Below are positions 16,886 through 25,466 of a DNA stretch of 64,000 nt, piece after piece. Source of the stretch: Pseudorhodoferax soli. Lineage in GTDB: Bacteria; Pseudomonadota; Gammaproteobacteria; Burkholderiales; Burkholderiaceae_C. A program made the translations under genes and the position numbers. Location of the stretch: positions 992,001-1,056,000 of the forward strand of contig NZ_QPJK01000001.1 in the NCBI RefSeq assembly GCF_003337555.1, in the 5' to 3' direction. Numbering within the stretch: position 1 is the stretch's first letter; each line of letters opens with the position of its first letter. The notes beneath the pieces are model-generated. The model was not told the DNA's origin. It did not search any database and saw only the letters and a list, made by a program, of their open reading frames with translations.

Positions 16886-17899
16886 ATGTCGTTCCTGCCC
16901 ACCACCACCCGCCGCTCCGTGCTGGCCCTGGCCACTGCCTGCGCACTGGCCATGCCCGCCATGGCCGAGATCAAGGCCCGCATCGGCCACGCCATGCCGG
17001 AGAGCCATCCCCAGGCCGTGGCCATGAACAAGTTCTGCGAGCTGGCCTCCACCTACACCAAGGGCAACGTCAAGATCCAGGCCTACCACAGCGCCGTGCT
17101 GGGCAGCGACGAGAAGCAGCTGCAGGCCGTGCAGTCCGGCACGCAGGACCTGTACATCGGCACGCTGGCGCCGCTGTCCACCCGCGTGAAGGAAGTGCAG
17201 GTCTGGGACCTGCCCTTCCTGTTCCGCGACCAGCGCGAGGTCTACGCCGTGCTCGATGGCGCCTCGTCGAAGAAGATCTTCGAGAAGATCGCACCGGCCG
17301 GACTGGTCGGCCTGACCTGGACCGGCATGGGCTTTCGCAACCTGTCCAACAGCAAGCGCAGCGTCAACGCGGTGGAGGACGTGAGCGGCCTGAAGATCCG
17401 CGTGATGACCAACCCCGTGGCGCTGGACACCTGGAAGTCCATTGGCGCCAACGCCACGCCGATGGCCTTTGCCGAGGTCTTCCCGGCCCTGGAGATCAAG
17501 GCACTGGACGGCCAGGAGAACCCGCTGCAGCACATGTATGCCAACAAGATGCAGGAGGTGCAGAAGTTCATCACCGTGACCAACCACGTCTACACGCCGG
17601 TGGCCATGGTGGCATCGAAGAAGTTCTGGGACAGCCTGTCGGCCGACGACAAGGCCGGCGTGCAGAAGGCCGCCACCGAGGCCGGCCTGTACCAGCGCAA
17701 GCTGCTGGACGATGGCGATGTCGAGGTCATCGCCAAGTTCAAGGCCGCCGGCGTGACCGTCAACACCATGAGCGCAGCCGAGCTCGTGCGCGTGCAGGAC
17801 AAGGTCAAACCCGTGGTGGCCAAGTTCGCACCGCAGATCGGCGATGACTTCGTGAAGGGCTTCATGGCCGAGATCGAAGCCGTCCGCGCCGCCAAGTAA
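16886..17899 (+). CDS. TRAP transporter receptor DctP, copy 2
   Basis: 337 residues with signal peptide (VLALATACALAMPAMA). DctP features include RIGHAMPESHPQAVAMNKFC, SGTQDLYIGTLAPLS, VSGLKIRVMTNPVAL with the carboxylate-binding Arg, and TVTNHVYTPVAM. It is clearly paralogous to the receptor at 20856 (shared GTQDLY, ALEIKALDG, NKM, EVQK patterns). Seven bases separate it from dctQ, so it is probably the primary receptor for this transporter. Confidence 0.9.
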   Translation: MSFLPTTTRRSVLALATACALAMPAMAEIKARIGHAMPESHPQAVAMNKFCELASTYTKGNVKIQAYHSAVLGSDEKQLQAVQSGTQDLYIGTLAPLSTRVKEVQVWDLPFLFRDQREVYAVLDGASSKKIFEKIAPAGLVGLTWTGMGFRNLSNSKRSVNAVEDVSGLKIRVMTNPVALDTWKSIGANATPMAFAEVFPALEIKALDGQENPLQHMYANKMQEVQKFITVTNHVYTPVAMVASKKFWDSLSADDKAGVQKAATEAGLYQRKLLDDGDVEVIAKFKAAGVTVNTMSAAELVRVQDKVKPVVAKFAPQIGDDFVKGFMAEIEAVRAAK

Positions 17900-17906
17900 G
17901 CGCGCC

Positions 17907-18488
17907 ATGGGGAAGGTCTTCAAGGCGGCGGCCGATGGGCTGACGCGCGGGCTCGAAGTGCTCATGGTGGCCTGCATGGTCGTCATGCTGGTCATGGTGT
18001 TCGGCAACGTGGTGCTGCGGCTGTTCCTGAACACCGGCATCGACCTCTCGGAGGAGGTGCCGCGTTTTGCCTTCGTCTGGTTGACCTTCCTGGGCGCCAT
18101 CGTGGGCATGCGCAAGCGTGCCCACCTGGGCGTGGACCTGGTCGTGCAGCTGCTGCCCGCGTTCGGGCGACGCGTGTGCTGGGGCATCAGCCAGGCCATC
18201 ATGCTGGTGTGCTGCGGCTACATCGTCTACGGCACCTGGCTGCAGCACGACATCATCGCGGGCAACGCCTCGCCGGTGGCGCAGTGGAGCATGCTGTGGG
18301 TGTACGGCGTGAGCTACCTCACGGGTGGGGCCATCGGCCTGATCTGCCTGTCCAACCTGGTGCGGCTGTTCGCCGGCCAGGTGGCCGACGACGAGCTCAT
18401 CGACGTGCACGAAGAAGGCATGGACGAGGCACTGGAGGCCGAGCACGAGATGAAGGCGCAGGGCGCCGCACCCGGGGGCCGCGCATGA
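17907..18488 (+). CDS. TRAP transporter small membrane subunit DctQ
   Basis: 193 residues with four hydrophobic helices (for example VLMVACMVVMLVMVFGNVVL and QAIMLVCCGYIVYG) and the DctQ signature EEVPRFAFVWLTFLGA. DctQ chaperones or links the large subunit and the receptor. An acidic C-terminal tail of about 35 residues extends past the last helix. Its stop overlaps the dctM start (ATGA), indicating coupled translation. Confidence 0.9.
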   Translation: MGKVFKAAADGLTRGLEVLMVACMVVMLVMVFGNVVLRLFLNTGIDLSEEVPRFAFVWLTFLGAIVGMRKRAHLGVDLVVQLLPAFGRRVCWGISQAIMLVCCGYIVYGTWLQHDIIAGNASPVAQWSMLWVYGVSYLTGGAIGLICLSNLVRLFAGQVADDELIDVHEEGMDEALEAEHEMKAQGAAPGGRA

Positions 18489-19765
18489 CCATCTTCATCT
18501 TCATCGCCTCGCTGCTCGGCCTCATGGCGCTGGGCATGCCGGTGGCCTTCGCGCTGATCGGCTGCGGGCTGGCCATCATGTACACCATGGGCTTCACCGA
18601 TCCGCAGATCGTGGTGCAGAACATGTGGGATGGCGCCAACAGCTTCCCGCTGCTCGCCGTGCCCTTCTTCATGCTGGCCGGCGAGTTCATGAACGCCGGC
18701 GGCATGACGCGGCGCATCATCGTCATGGCCATGGCCTGGATGGGCCACATCCGCGGCGGGCTGGGCTATGTGGCCGTGCTGGCTGCCGTCGTCATGGCCT
18801 CGCTCTCGGGCTCGGCCGTGGCCGACACGGCCGCGCTGGCCGCCGTGCTGGTGCCGCTGATGCGCAAGGCCGGCTACGACGTCAACCGCTCCTGCGGGCT
18901 GATCGCCTGCGGCGGCATCATCGCGCCGGTGATTCCGCCGTCGATCGCGATGATCCTGTATGGCGTGACGGGCGGCGTGTCCATCACCAAGCTGTTCATC
19001 GCCGGCATCGTGCCGGGCATCATGATGGGCCTGGCGATCATGCTGGCCTGGCGCTGGTGCATCGGCCGCGACCAGATGACGACCGAGCCGCGCAAGACCA
19101 CGGCCGAACGGCTCACCGCCACGCGCCAGGCGCTGTGGGCGCTGGTGCTGCCCGTCGTCATCATCGGCGGCCTCAAGTTCGGCCTGTTCACGCCGACCGA
19201 GGCAGCGGTGATCGCGGCGGTCTACTCGCTCGTGGTCGGCATGTTCGTCTACCGCGAGATCAAGCCATCGCAGCTGTTCAGGCTGATCTACCGCGCCGCG
19301 GAAACCACGGCCATCATCATGTTCCTGGTGTCGGCGGCCGGCGTCTCGGCCTGGCTCATCACCACGGCCAACATCCCGCAGCAGCTGGCCGACCTGGTGC
19401 AGCCGCTGATGGACAACAAGATGCTGCTGACCTTCGCGCTGATGATCCTGGTGCTGCTGGTCGGCACGGCGCTGGACTTCACGCCCACGGTGCTGATCAT
19501 GACGCCGGTGCTGATGCCGGTCTTGAAGCAGGCCGGCATCGACCCGGTGTACTTCGGCGTGCTGTTCATCATGAACAACGCGATCGGCCTGGTCACACCG
19601 CCGGTGGGCACGGTGCTCAACGTGGTCTGCGGCGTGGCCAAGATCCCGATGAGCGGCGCCATCAAGGGCGTGGTCCCGTTCATGGTGGCGCAGACCATCG
19701 TGATGTTCCTGCTGGTGCTGTTCCCGCAGATCGTCATGTGGCCGCTGGCCTGGATGACACGCTGA
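18485..19765 (+). CDS. TRAP transporter large membrane subunit DctM
   Basis: 426 residues, the usual length, with about twelve hydrophobic segments and the DctM motifs LSGSAVADTAALAAVLVPLM and VIPPSIAMILYG in the first half and LVTPPVGTVLNVV in the second. It forms the sodium-driven transport path for the acid bound by the DctP receptors. The neighbouring idonate, gluconate and mannonate enzymes point to a sugar-acid substrate. Confidence 0.92.
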   Translation: MTIFIFIASLLGLMALGMPVAFALIGCGLAIMYTMGFTDPQIVVQNMWDGANSFPLLAVPFFMLAGEFMNAGGMTRRIIVMAMAWMGHIRGGLGYVAVLAAVVMASLSGSAVADTAALAAVLVPLMRKAGYDVNRSCGLIACGGIIAPVIPPSIAMILYGVTGGVSITKLFIAGIVPGIMMGLAIMLAWRWCIGRDQMTTEPRKTTAERLTATRQALWALVLPVVIIGGLKFGLFTPTEAAVIAAVYSLVVGMFVYREIKPSQLFRLIYRAAETTAIIMFLVSAAGVSAWLITTANIPQQLADLVQPLMDNKMLLTFALMILVLLVGTALDFTPTVLIMTPVLMPVLKQAGIDPVYFGVLFIMNNAIGLVTPPVGTVLNVVCGVAKIPMSGAIKGVVPFMVAQTIVMFLLVLFPQIVMWPLAWMTR

Positions 19766-19796
19766 TTCCCCCCTTTCCCCAGCCAAGAGACACCCC

Positions 19797-20834
19797 ATGG
19801 AAGCACTCGTCATCCACGCCCCCAACGACCTGCGCGTCGAGGACGTTCCCACGCCGCCGGTGGAGGCTGGCCAGGTGCGCGTGCGCGTGCGCGCCGGCGG
19901 CATCTGCGGCTCGGACCTGCACTACTTCCAGCATGGCGGCTTCGGCACCATCCGCATCCAGCAGCCCATGGTGCTGGGCCACGAGGCGGCCGGCGCGATC
20001 GAGGAGTTGGGCGCAGGCGTGACAGCGTTGCCGCTCGGCACGCGCATCGCCATCAACCCCAGCCAGCCCTGCAGCGCCTGCCGCTTCTGCCTGATGGGGC
20101 TGCAGAACCACTGCCTGGACATGCGCTATTACGGCAGCGCGATGCGCATGCCGCATGTGCAGGGCGCGTTCCGGCGCGAGATCGTGATCCACCAGAGCCA
20201 GGCCTTCCCGCTGGCCGACGGCGTGAGCGACGCTGAAGGCGCGATGGCCGAGCCGCTGGCCGTGGCGCTGCATGCCGTGAACCGCGCCGGCCCGCTGCTG
20301 GGCCGCACCGTGCTCGTGACGGGCTGCGGCCCGATCGGCGCCATGGTCGTGATCGCGGCGCGCCGCGCCGGCGCCACCCGCATCGTGGCCACCGACGTGG
20401 TGGCGCAGACCTTGCGCAAGGCCCAGCAGATCGGCGCCGACGAGGTCATCAACGTGGCCGAGCAACCGGAAGCCCTGGCGAAGTACGCAGTCGACAAGGG
20501 CCAGTTCGACGTGCTGTTCGAGTCGAGCGGCAATGCGGCTGCGCTGCGTGCGGCCTTCGACGTGGTGCGCCCGCGCGGCGTAATCGTGCAGCTGGGCCTG
20601 TCGGGCGCCGAGCTCACGCTGCCGTTCAACGTGGTGGTGGCCAAGGAGTTCGACCTGCGCGGCACCTTCCGCTTCCACGCCGAATTCGGCGTGGCGGTGC
20701 AGCTGATCAACCAGCGCCTGGTGGACTTGAAGCCGCTGGTCTCGGCCACGCTGTCGTTCCGCGATGCGGGCCGCGCGTTCGCGCTGGCCGCCGACCGCAC
20801 CCAGTCCATGAAGGTGGTTCTGAGCTTCGACTGA
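19797..20834 (+). CDS. idnD: L-idonate 5-dehydrogenase-like zinc alcohol dehydrogenase
   Basis: 345 residues of the medium-chain dehydrogenase family. Catalytic zinc ligands lie in GGICGSDLHYF and VLGHEAAG, and the structural zinc cysteines in PCSACRFCLMGLQNHC. The coenzyme motif is TGCGPIGAMV. The run DMRYYGSAMRMPHVQGAF matches IdnD closely. IdnD oxidises L-idonate to 5-ketogluconate, the substrate of the IdnO-like enzyme at 12790, so the operon carries both idonate steps. It sits between dctM and a third receptor gene. Confidence 0.82.
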   Translation: MEALVIHAPNDLRVEDVPTPPVEAGQVRVRVRAGGICGSDLHYFQHGGFGTIRIQQPMVLGHEAAGAIEELGAGVTALPLGTRIAINPSQPCSACRFCLMGLQNHCLDMRYYGSAMRMPHVQGAFRREIVIHQSQAFPLADGVSDAEGAMAEPLAVALHAVNRAGPLLGRTVLVTGCGPIGAMVVIAARRAGATRIVATDVVAQTLRKAQQIGADEVINVAEQPEALAKYAVDKGQFDVLFESSGNAAALRAAFDVVRPRGVIVQLGLSGAELTLPFNVVVAKEFDLRGTFRFHAEFGVAVQLINQRLVDLKPLVSATLSFRDAGRAFALAADRTQSMKVVLSFD

Positions 20835-20855
20835 CAACCCATTGGAAGACACACC

Positions 20856-21872
20856 ATGCACCGCACGACCCGACGCCTGTTCACCGCCGCCCTCGCCACG
20901 CTGGCGCTCGCCTCTGCAGGCGTTGGCGCGCAGGACACCAAGCGCGCCCGCCTGGGCCATTCCTTCGCCGACAGCCACCCGCGCGCGGTGGCCATGAAGC
21001 AGTTCGCGGCCGACGTGGCCAAGGCCACCGGCGGCAAGGTGCAGATCGACGTCTACGGCAGCGCCCAGCTGGGTGCCGAAGACAAGATGCTGATCGCCAC
21101 GCAGAGCGGCACGCAGGACCTGTACATGGGCGCGCTGGCGCCGATCTCCGCGCGCAGGAAAGAGCTTCAGATCTTCGACTTCCCGTTCATCTTCGGCAGC
21201 GACGCGGAAGCCGCCGCCGTGCTCGACGGCCCGGTCGGCCGCAAGATGCTGGATGGCCTGGGCGAGATGAACATGCAGGGCCTGGTGTGGGCCGGCGGCG
21301 CGTTCCGCAACATGTCCAACAGCAAACGCCCCTTGACCAGCATGGCCGAGATGAAAGGCCTCAAGGTGCGCGTGATGCAGAGCCCGATGGCCCTGGCCAG
21401 CTTCAACGCCATGGGCATGAACGCCGTGCCCATGGCGTTCAGCGAGGTGTATCCGGCGCTGGAGATCAAGGCACTGGACGGCTACGAGCACCCGGTGGTC
21501 GACATGTTCGCCAACAAGATGTTCGAGGTGCAGAAGTACCTGACCATCACCAACCACGTCTACACGCCGGTGGCGCTGGTGGCCTCCAAGCGCTGGTGGA
21601 GCAGCCTCACGCCCGAGCAGCAGCAGGCCGTGCAGAAGGTGGCCGAGGACACGCGCCGCCTGCAGCGCAACCTGGAACTCAAGGACGCGGCCGATGTCGT
21701 GGGCCAGCTCAAGGCCAAGGGCATGGCAGTCAACGAGATGCCGGCCGCCGAGCTCGACAAGATCCGCGCGGCCGTGCAGCCGGTGATCGACAAGAACATG
21801 GAGACGGTCGGCGCCGACTTCGCGCGCAGCTTCTACGCCGAAGTCGCCAAGGCGCGCGCGGCCACGCGCTGA
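20856..21872 (+). CDS. TRAP transporter receptor DctP, copy 3
   Basis: 338 residues with signal peptide (ATLALASAGVGAQ). It parallels the receptor at 16886 through most of its length: SHPRAVAMKQF, SGTQDLYMGALAPIS, KGLKVRVMQSPMAL and ITNHVYTPVALVA. It has no membrane subunits of its own and probably uses the DctQM pair at 17907-19765, widening the range of acids taken up. The neighbouring idnD-like gene suggests an idonate-type ligand; this is inference. Confidence 0.88.
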   Translation: MHRTTRRLFTAALATLALASAGVGAQDTKRARLGHSFADSHPRAVAMKQFAADVAKATGGKVQIDVYGSAQLGAEDKMLIATQSGTQDLYMGALAPISARRKELQIFDFPFIFGSDAEAAAVLDGPVGRKMLDGLGEMNMQGLVWAGGAFRNMSNSKRPLTSMAEMKGLKVRVMQSPMALASFNAMGMNAVPMAFSEVYPALEIKALDGYEHPVVDMFANKMFEVQKYLTITNHVYTPVALVASKRWWSSLTPEQQQAVQKVAEDTRRLQRNLELKDAADVVGQLKAKGMAVNEMPAAELDKIRAAVQPVIDKNMETVGADFARSFYAEVAKARAATR

Positions 21873-21926
21873 CAGCGCGGTGGACGGATAGCATCGGCTC
21901 CCGCCATACACCAGAGGGAGACAAGC

Positions 21927-22970
21927 ATGACCACCGCCCGCACCAACCACCAGGTCCGCCTGGCCAAGCGCCCCGAGACCACCGCGACGCGCGAACACTG
22001 GAACTTCACCACCGAGCCGGTGGCCGATCCGTCGGACGGCGGTGTGCTGGTGCAGACGCTCTCGCTCTCGCTGGACCCGGCCATGCGCGGCTGGCTCAAC
22101 GACGCCAAGAGCTACATCCCGCCCGTGGCCATCGGCGAGGTCATGCGCGCAGGCGGCGTCGGCCGCGTGCTCGCCTCGAAGAACCCGGCCTTCGCCGTCG
22201 GCGACACGGTCTACGGCACGCTGGGCGTGCAGGAATACGCGCTGCTGCCGCAAGAGGCCATCCAGCGCGCCGGCCTCGTGAAGATCGACCTGGGCATGGG
22301 CACGGTGGGCCAATGGCTCAACGTGCTGGGCATGCCGGGCATGACCGGCTACTTCGGCTTGCTGGACATCGGCCAGCCGCAGCCGGGCCAGACCGTGGTG
22401 GTCTCCGCCGCGGCCGGCGCGGTCGGCCAGACGGTCGGCCAACTGGCCAAGATCAAGGGCTGCCGCGCGGTCGGCATCGCCGGCGGCCAGGCCAAGTGCG
22501 ACTGGGTGGTGCGCGAACTCGGCTTCGACGCCTGCATCGACTACAAGGCCGGCCCCGGCGCCGTGCGCGAAGGGCTCAAGCAGCACTGCCCGAAGGGTGT
22601 GGACGTGTACTTCGACAACGTGGGCGGCGAGATCCTCGACCACGTGCTGGCCAAGCTGGCACGCAAGGCCCGCGTGATCGTCTGCGGCGCCATCAGCCAG
22701 TACAACAACGCCAACAGCATGCCGGGCGCCGGCCCGCGCAACTACCTGAGCCTGCTGGTGAACCGCGCGCGCATGGAGGGCATGGTGGTGTTCGACTACG
22801 CCGACCGCTTTCCGCAGGCGATCGCCGAGCTGGCCGGCTACCTGAAGGACGGCCGCATGCAGAGCAAGGAAGATGTGGTGCAGGGCCTCGACAGCTTCCC
22901 CGAGACGCTGAACAAGCTGTTCGCGGGCGGCAACTTCGGCAAGCTGGTGCTGCAGGTGGCGGCGGCCTGA
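21927..22970 (+). CDS. NADP-dependent MDR-family oxidoreductase (CurA/prostaglandin reductase-like)
   Basis: 347 residues, no zinc ligands. It has the leukotriene/prostaglandin reductase pattern: GMPGMTGYFGLLDIGQ, the coenzyme loop VSAAAGAVGQTVGQLAK, FDNVGGEILD and CGAISQYN. Such enzymes reduce enones with NADPH, as in E. coli CurA. It may be co-transcribed with the receptor 54 bases upstream but has its own strong ribosome site (gagggag). A link to sugar-acid metabolism is not obvious; it could be a detoxification enzyme. Confidence 0.85.
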   Translation: MTTARTNHQVRLAKRPETTATREHWNFTTEPVADPSDGGVLVQTLSLSLDPAMRGWLNDAKSYIPPVAIGEVMRAGGVGRVLASKNPAFAVGDTVYGTLGVQEYALLPQEAIQRAGLVKIDLGMGTVGQWLNVLGMPGMTGYFGLLDIGQPQPGQTVVVSAAAGAVGQTVGQLAKIKGCRAVGIAGGQAKCDWVVRELGFDACIDYKAGPGAVREGLKQHCPKGVDVYFDNVGGEILDHVLAKLARKARVIVCGAISQYNNANSMPGAGPRNYLSLLVNRARMEGMVVFDYADRFPQAIAELAGYLKDGRMQSKEDVVQGLDSFPETLNKLFAGGNFGKLVLQVAAA

Positions 22971-22979
22971 AACCGCCAC

Positions 22980-22998
22980 CATGCGAATTTTTCGCATG
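22980..22998. promoter_or_regulatory. Inverted repeat CATGCGAA-ttt-TTCGCATG
   Basis: Perfect 8-base arms around three T residues, ten bases after the oxidoreductase stop and 80 bases before the Bug receptor start. It could end the upstream message as a hairpin or serve as an operator for the receptor gene. No T-run follows, so an operator is somewhat more likely. Confidence 0.45.
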
Positions 22999-23077
22999 CA
23001 ACGTTGCTGATGCTGTGATGGACGGCAATGCAGGCGGATCCTAGGATGCGCCCATTGCCCACCCTGGAGTTGCCGCC

Positions 23078-24058
23078 ATGACCATCCAACGCCGTCTTTC
23101 CCTGCTGGCCTGCGCGCTGGGCCTCTTGGCCGCCGCACTGCCGGCCGCCGCCCAGGGCAAGTACCCGGACCATCCCGTCAAGCTGATGGTGGCGCTGCCG
23201 GCCGGTGGCGGCGTGGACATGATCGCGCGGCTGGTGGGCCAGAAGCTGGCCGTGTTGAACGGCCAGCCCTACGTGGTCGACAACCGGGCGGGCGCCTCGG
23301 GCCGCATCGGCCTGCCGCTGGTGGCCAAGGCCGCCCCCGATGGCTACACGCTGATGGCCTCGCCGGCATCGTTCCTCACGACCAACAAGCACATCTTCAA
23401 GGAGATGCCCTACGACGCCGAGGCCGACTTCGCGCCCATCACCAAGCTGGCCAACCAGGCCATGGTGCTGGTGGTGAAGGACCGGCAGAAGTTCGCCAAC
23501 GCCGGCGCGGTGCTGGCCGCGGCGCGGGCCAAGCCCGAGGCGGTGAACTACGCTTCGTCGGGCGATGGCAGCCCGCAGCACCTGGCCGCGCTGATGTTCG
23601 AGACGCGCATGAAGGTGCGCATGGTGCACATCCCCTACAAGGGCGGCGCGCTGGCCATCAACGACCTGCTGGGCGGCAACGTGGACATGCTGTTCGCACC
23701 CCTGCCCGAGGCCCTGCCCCACATCAAGGCCGGCAAGCTCACGGCGCTGGCGATCATGAGCGAGCAGCGCTCGGCACTGATCGCCGACGTGCCCACCATG
23801 CGCGAGGCCGGCATCGACAACATGGTGTTCCAGACCTGGATCGGCATGCTGGCCCCGGCCCGCACACCGCGCCCGCTGATCGACCAGCTGAACCAGCAGA
23901 TCCACGCCATCCTGGCCAGCGACGAGGTCAAGGCGCAGCTGCGCGAGGCCGGCATGGACGTGGCACCGACGACGCCCGAGCAGTTCGCCAAGACCATCTC
24001 GGACGAAAGCCGGCTGCACGCGGAACTGGTGAAGGCCTCGGGGCTGGTGCCGCAGTAA
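23078..24058 (+). CDS. Bug/TctC tripartite tricarboxylate receptor
   Basis: 326 residues with signal peptide (LSLLACALGLLAAALPAAAQ). Bug hallmarks: KYPDHPVKLMVALPAGGGVD, VDNRAGASGRIG, DGYTLMAS, INDLLGGNVDMLF and PTMREAGID. These periplasmic proteins bind dicarboxylates, nicotinate-type or other small molecules for TctAB transporters or for signalling. No TctA/TctB lies nearby, so it is an orphan receptor. It follows the oxidoreductase after 107 bases and ends where the lower-GC patch begins. Confidence 0.92.
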   Translation: MTIQRRLSLLACALGLLAAALPAAAQGKYPDHPVKLMVALPAGGGVDMIARLVGQKLAVLNGQPYVVDNRAGASGRIGLPLVAKAAPDGYTLMASPASFLTTNKHIFKEMPYDAEADFAPITKLANQAMVLVVKDRQKFANAGAVLAAARAKPEAVNYASSGDGSPQHLAALMFETRMKVRMVHIPYKGGALAINDLLGGNVDMLFAPLPEALPHIKAGKLTALAIMSEQRSALIADVPTMREAGIDNMVFQTWIGMLAPARTPRPLIDQLNQQIHAILASDEVKAQLREAGMDVAPTTPEQFAKTISDESRLHAELVKASGLVPQ

Positions 24059-24138
24059 GCGCCCGTACCACGATGCGCCGCAGAAACCTCATCAGGCCCA
24101 GGACGTACCGGGAAACTGGCGACTTCCGCTTGTATTTT

Positions 24139-24878
24139 TCAAGCAAGAGCGCCAGCGTCGACGAGCAACGACGCGCCGGTGATCAGGCCGGCGGCAGGAC
24201 TTGCAAGAAACGCGACGGCGTCGGCGATTTCCTTTGGTTCACCGAAGCGTCCCAGTGAAGTCATACCTCTCTGGAACTCTGCCGCCGGGCCGCTCGCGGG
24301 ATTCGCATCCGTATCCGTCGCACCGGGTGAACGATATTCACGGTAATTCCCTGGGGCCCAAGTTCACGTGACAGTCCGCGCGTGAATGCCACCAGCGCGG
24401 CCTTGGTCATGGCGTAGGCCGTGAGGCCAGGGAACGGCACACGCTCGGCCAAGCCAGACCCAATCGAAACGATGCGGCCGCCTGCCTTGAGGTGCGGAAT
24501 CACAGCCTTTGCGAACAGTACAGGTGCGCGCACGTTCGTATCCATCAAAGCCTGGTACGCGTTCAAGTCGAGGTCGGCAATCATTCCAGTGTGGCCGATT
24601 GCCGCGCTGTTGACGAGAATGTCAATACCTCCCAGATGCCCAGCAGCTTCGCGCACTGCACGTGCGATGGCTTCCTCATCCGTACTGTCGGCCTGAATGG
24701 AAAAGGCACGGCGGCCCAGCCCTTCGATCGCCTTGACGACCCATGCGGCCTTGTCGGAGGAGTTGCGGTATGTAAAAGCGACATCTGCGCCATTATGTGC
24801 CAGCGCCTGCGCGATGGCGGCGCCGATACCGCGCGAGCCTCCGGTGACGAGAGCCAGTTTTCCGTTCAGATTGATCAT
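24139..24878 (-). pseudogene. SDR-family oxidoreductase, frameshifted
   Basis: Start ATG at 24878, after a GAGGA ribosome site; an upstream ATG at 24917 is possible. The first part is a normal SDR (TGGSRGIGAAIAQAL, NSAA, YAMTK). After GITVNIVHP the frame departs and ends at 24261. One missing G in the CCGG run at about 24324-24327 explains this: with it restored, the reading continues [44 protein letters not shown] to a stop at 24139, giving 246 residues, the usual SDR length. Either a recent pseudogene or a sequencing error. GC is lower than in flanking operons. Confidence 0.75.
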
Positions 24879-25466
24879 ATCCGTCCTCAGGTTCGGTAAT
24901 TCGGGGAATGGCTTCAAGCGATTCCCCGGCTACACATAAAATCCGGTCCCGCACCCGTACATCACGGGTACTCGATGTGAAAATCCGCGCCAGGCACCAC
25001 CGAATTCCAGCTTCCAAACTGCACCCGACATACCGCCGTTCGAACGGGGCACATTCTTCATGAACTTCGTCGGGAATATGCAGCCGGGCCGGAGGCACGA
25101 CGATCCACATCGCATGGAAACCTTCGCGATGTGAGCGCGAAGGTCGACCCCAGTATCTTCGGACGGCTGACGAAACGCACTGTCTGATCCTGCCGTGTCC
25201 AGATTGAAATTGCCTTTGGCGCGCGCTGTGTGCATCGACACAGCACGCCGAACGCAACGCATGCATGGTCGATGCACGCGAAACCGGAGAAGTGGTCAAT
25301 ATCCGACTGGTTGGTGCAACGTCAGACAGTGCAACTGAGCGCGAGCATGGGCACCATCCCATGGGCACCGACGGTGGATTCCCCGGTGTGAGGATCGGCT
25401 TGGGACGACGCGCGACCAGGTCTTTCCAGCCAATTGCATCGCGCCCGTCTGACCAAGGAACATGGA
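24879..25466. other. Lower-GC gap with several hairpins, no convincing gene
   Basis: Between the divergent SDR and YcaC-like genes. Fold-backs: CGGGGAAT/ATTCCCCG (24902-24909 with 24921-24928), CCTTCGCG/CGCGAAGG (25121-25128 with 25136-25143, 7-base loop) and the spaced pair GTGCATCGAC/GTCGATGCAC (25230-25239 with 25268-25277). Minus-strand frames here have no recognisable protein character. The region probably contains two promoters and an operator, possibly for the AraC-type regulator at 26221. Confidence 0.5.

Noticed and set aside
19734-23138. Minus-strand open frame of more than 1,100 codons opposite the TRAP/idnD/oxidoreductase genes
   Set aside because: It is rich in Arg, His, Ala and Gly runs without domain structure, and the plus strand carries well-recognised genes throughout. 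It is a GC-skew shadow, as are other long antisense frames such as 14778-16946, 27711-30158 and 56675-59281.
24930-25277. Minus-strand frame of 115 codons in the low-GC gap
   Set aside because: Some stretches look protein-like, but there is no domain, no good ribosome site and the region holds several hairpins. It could be a gene remnant, not supportable.
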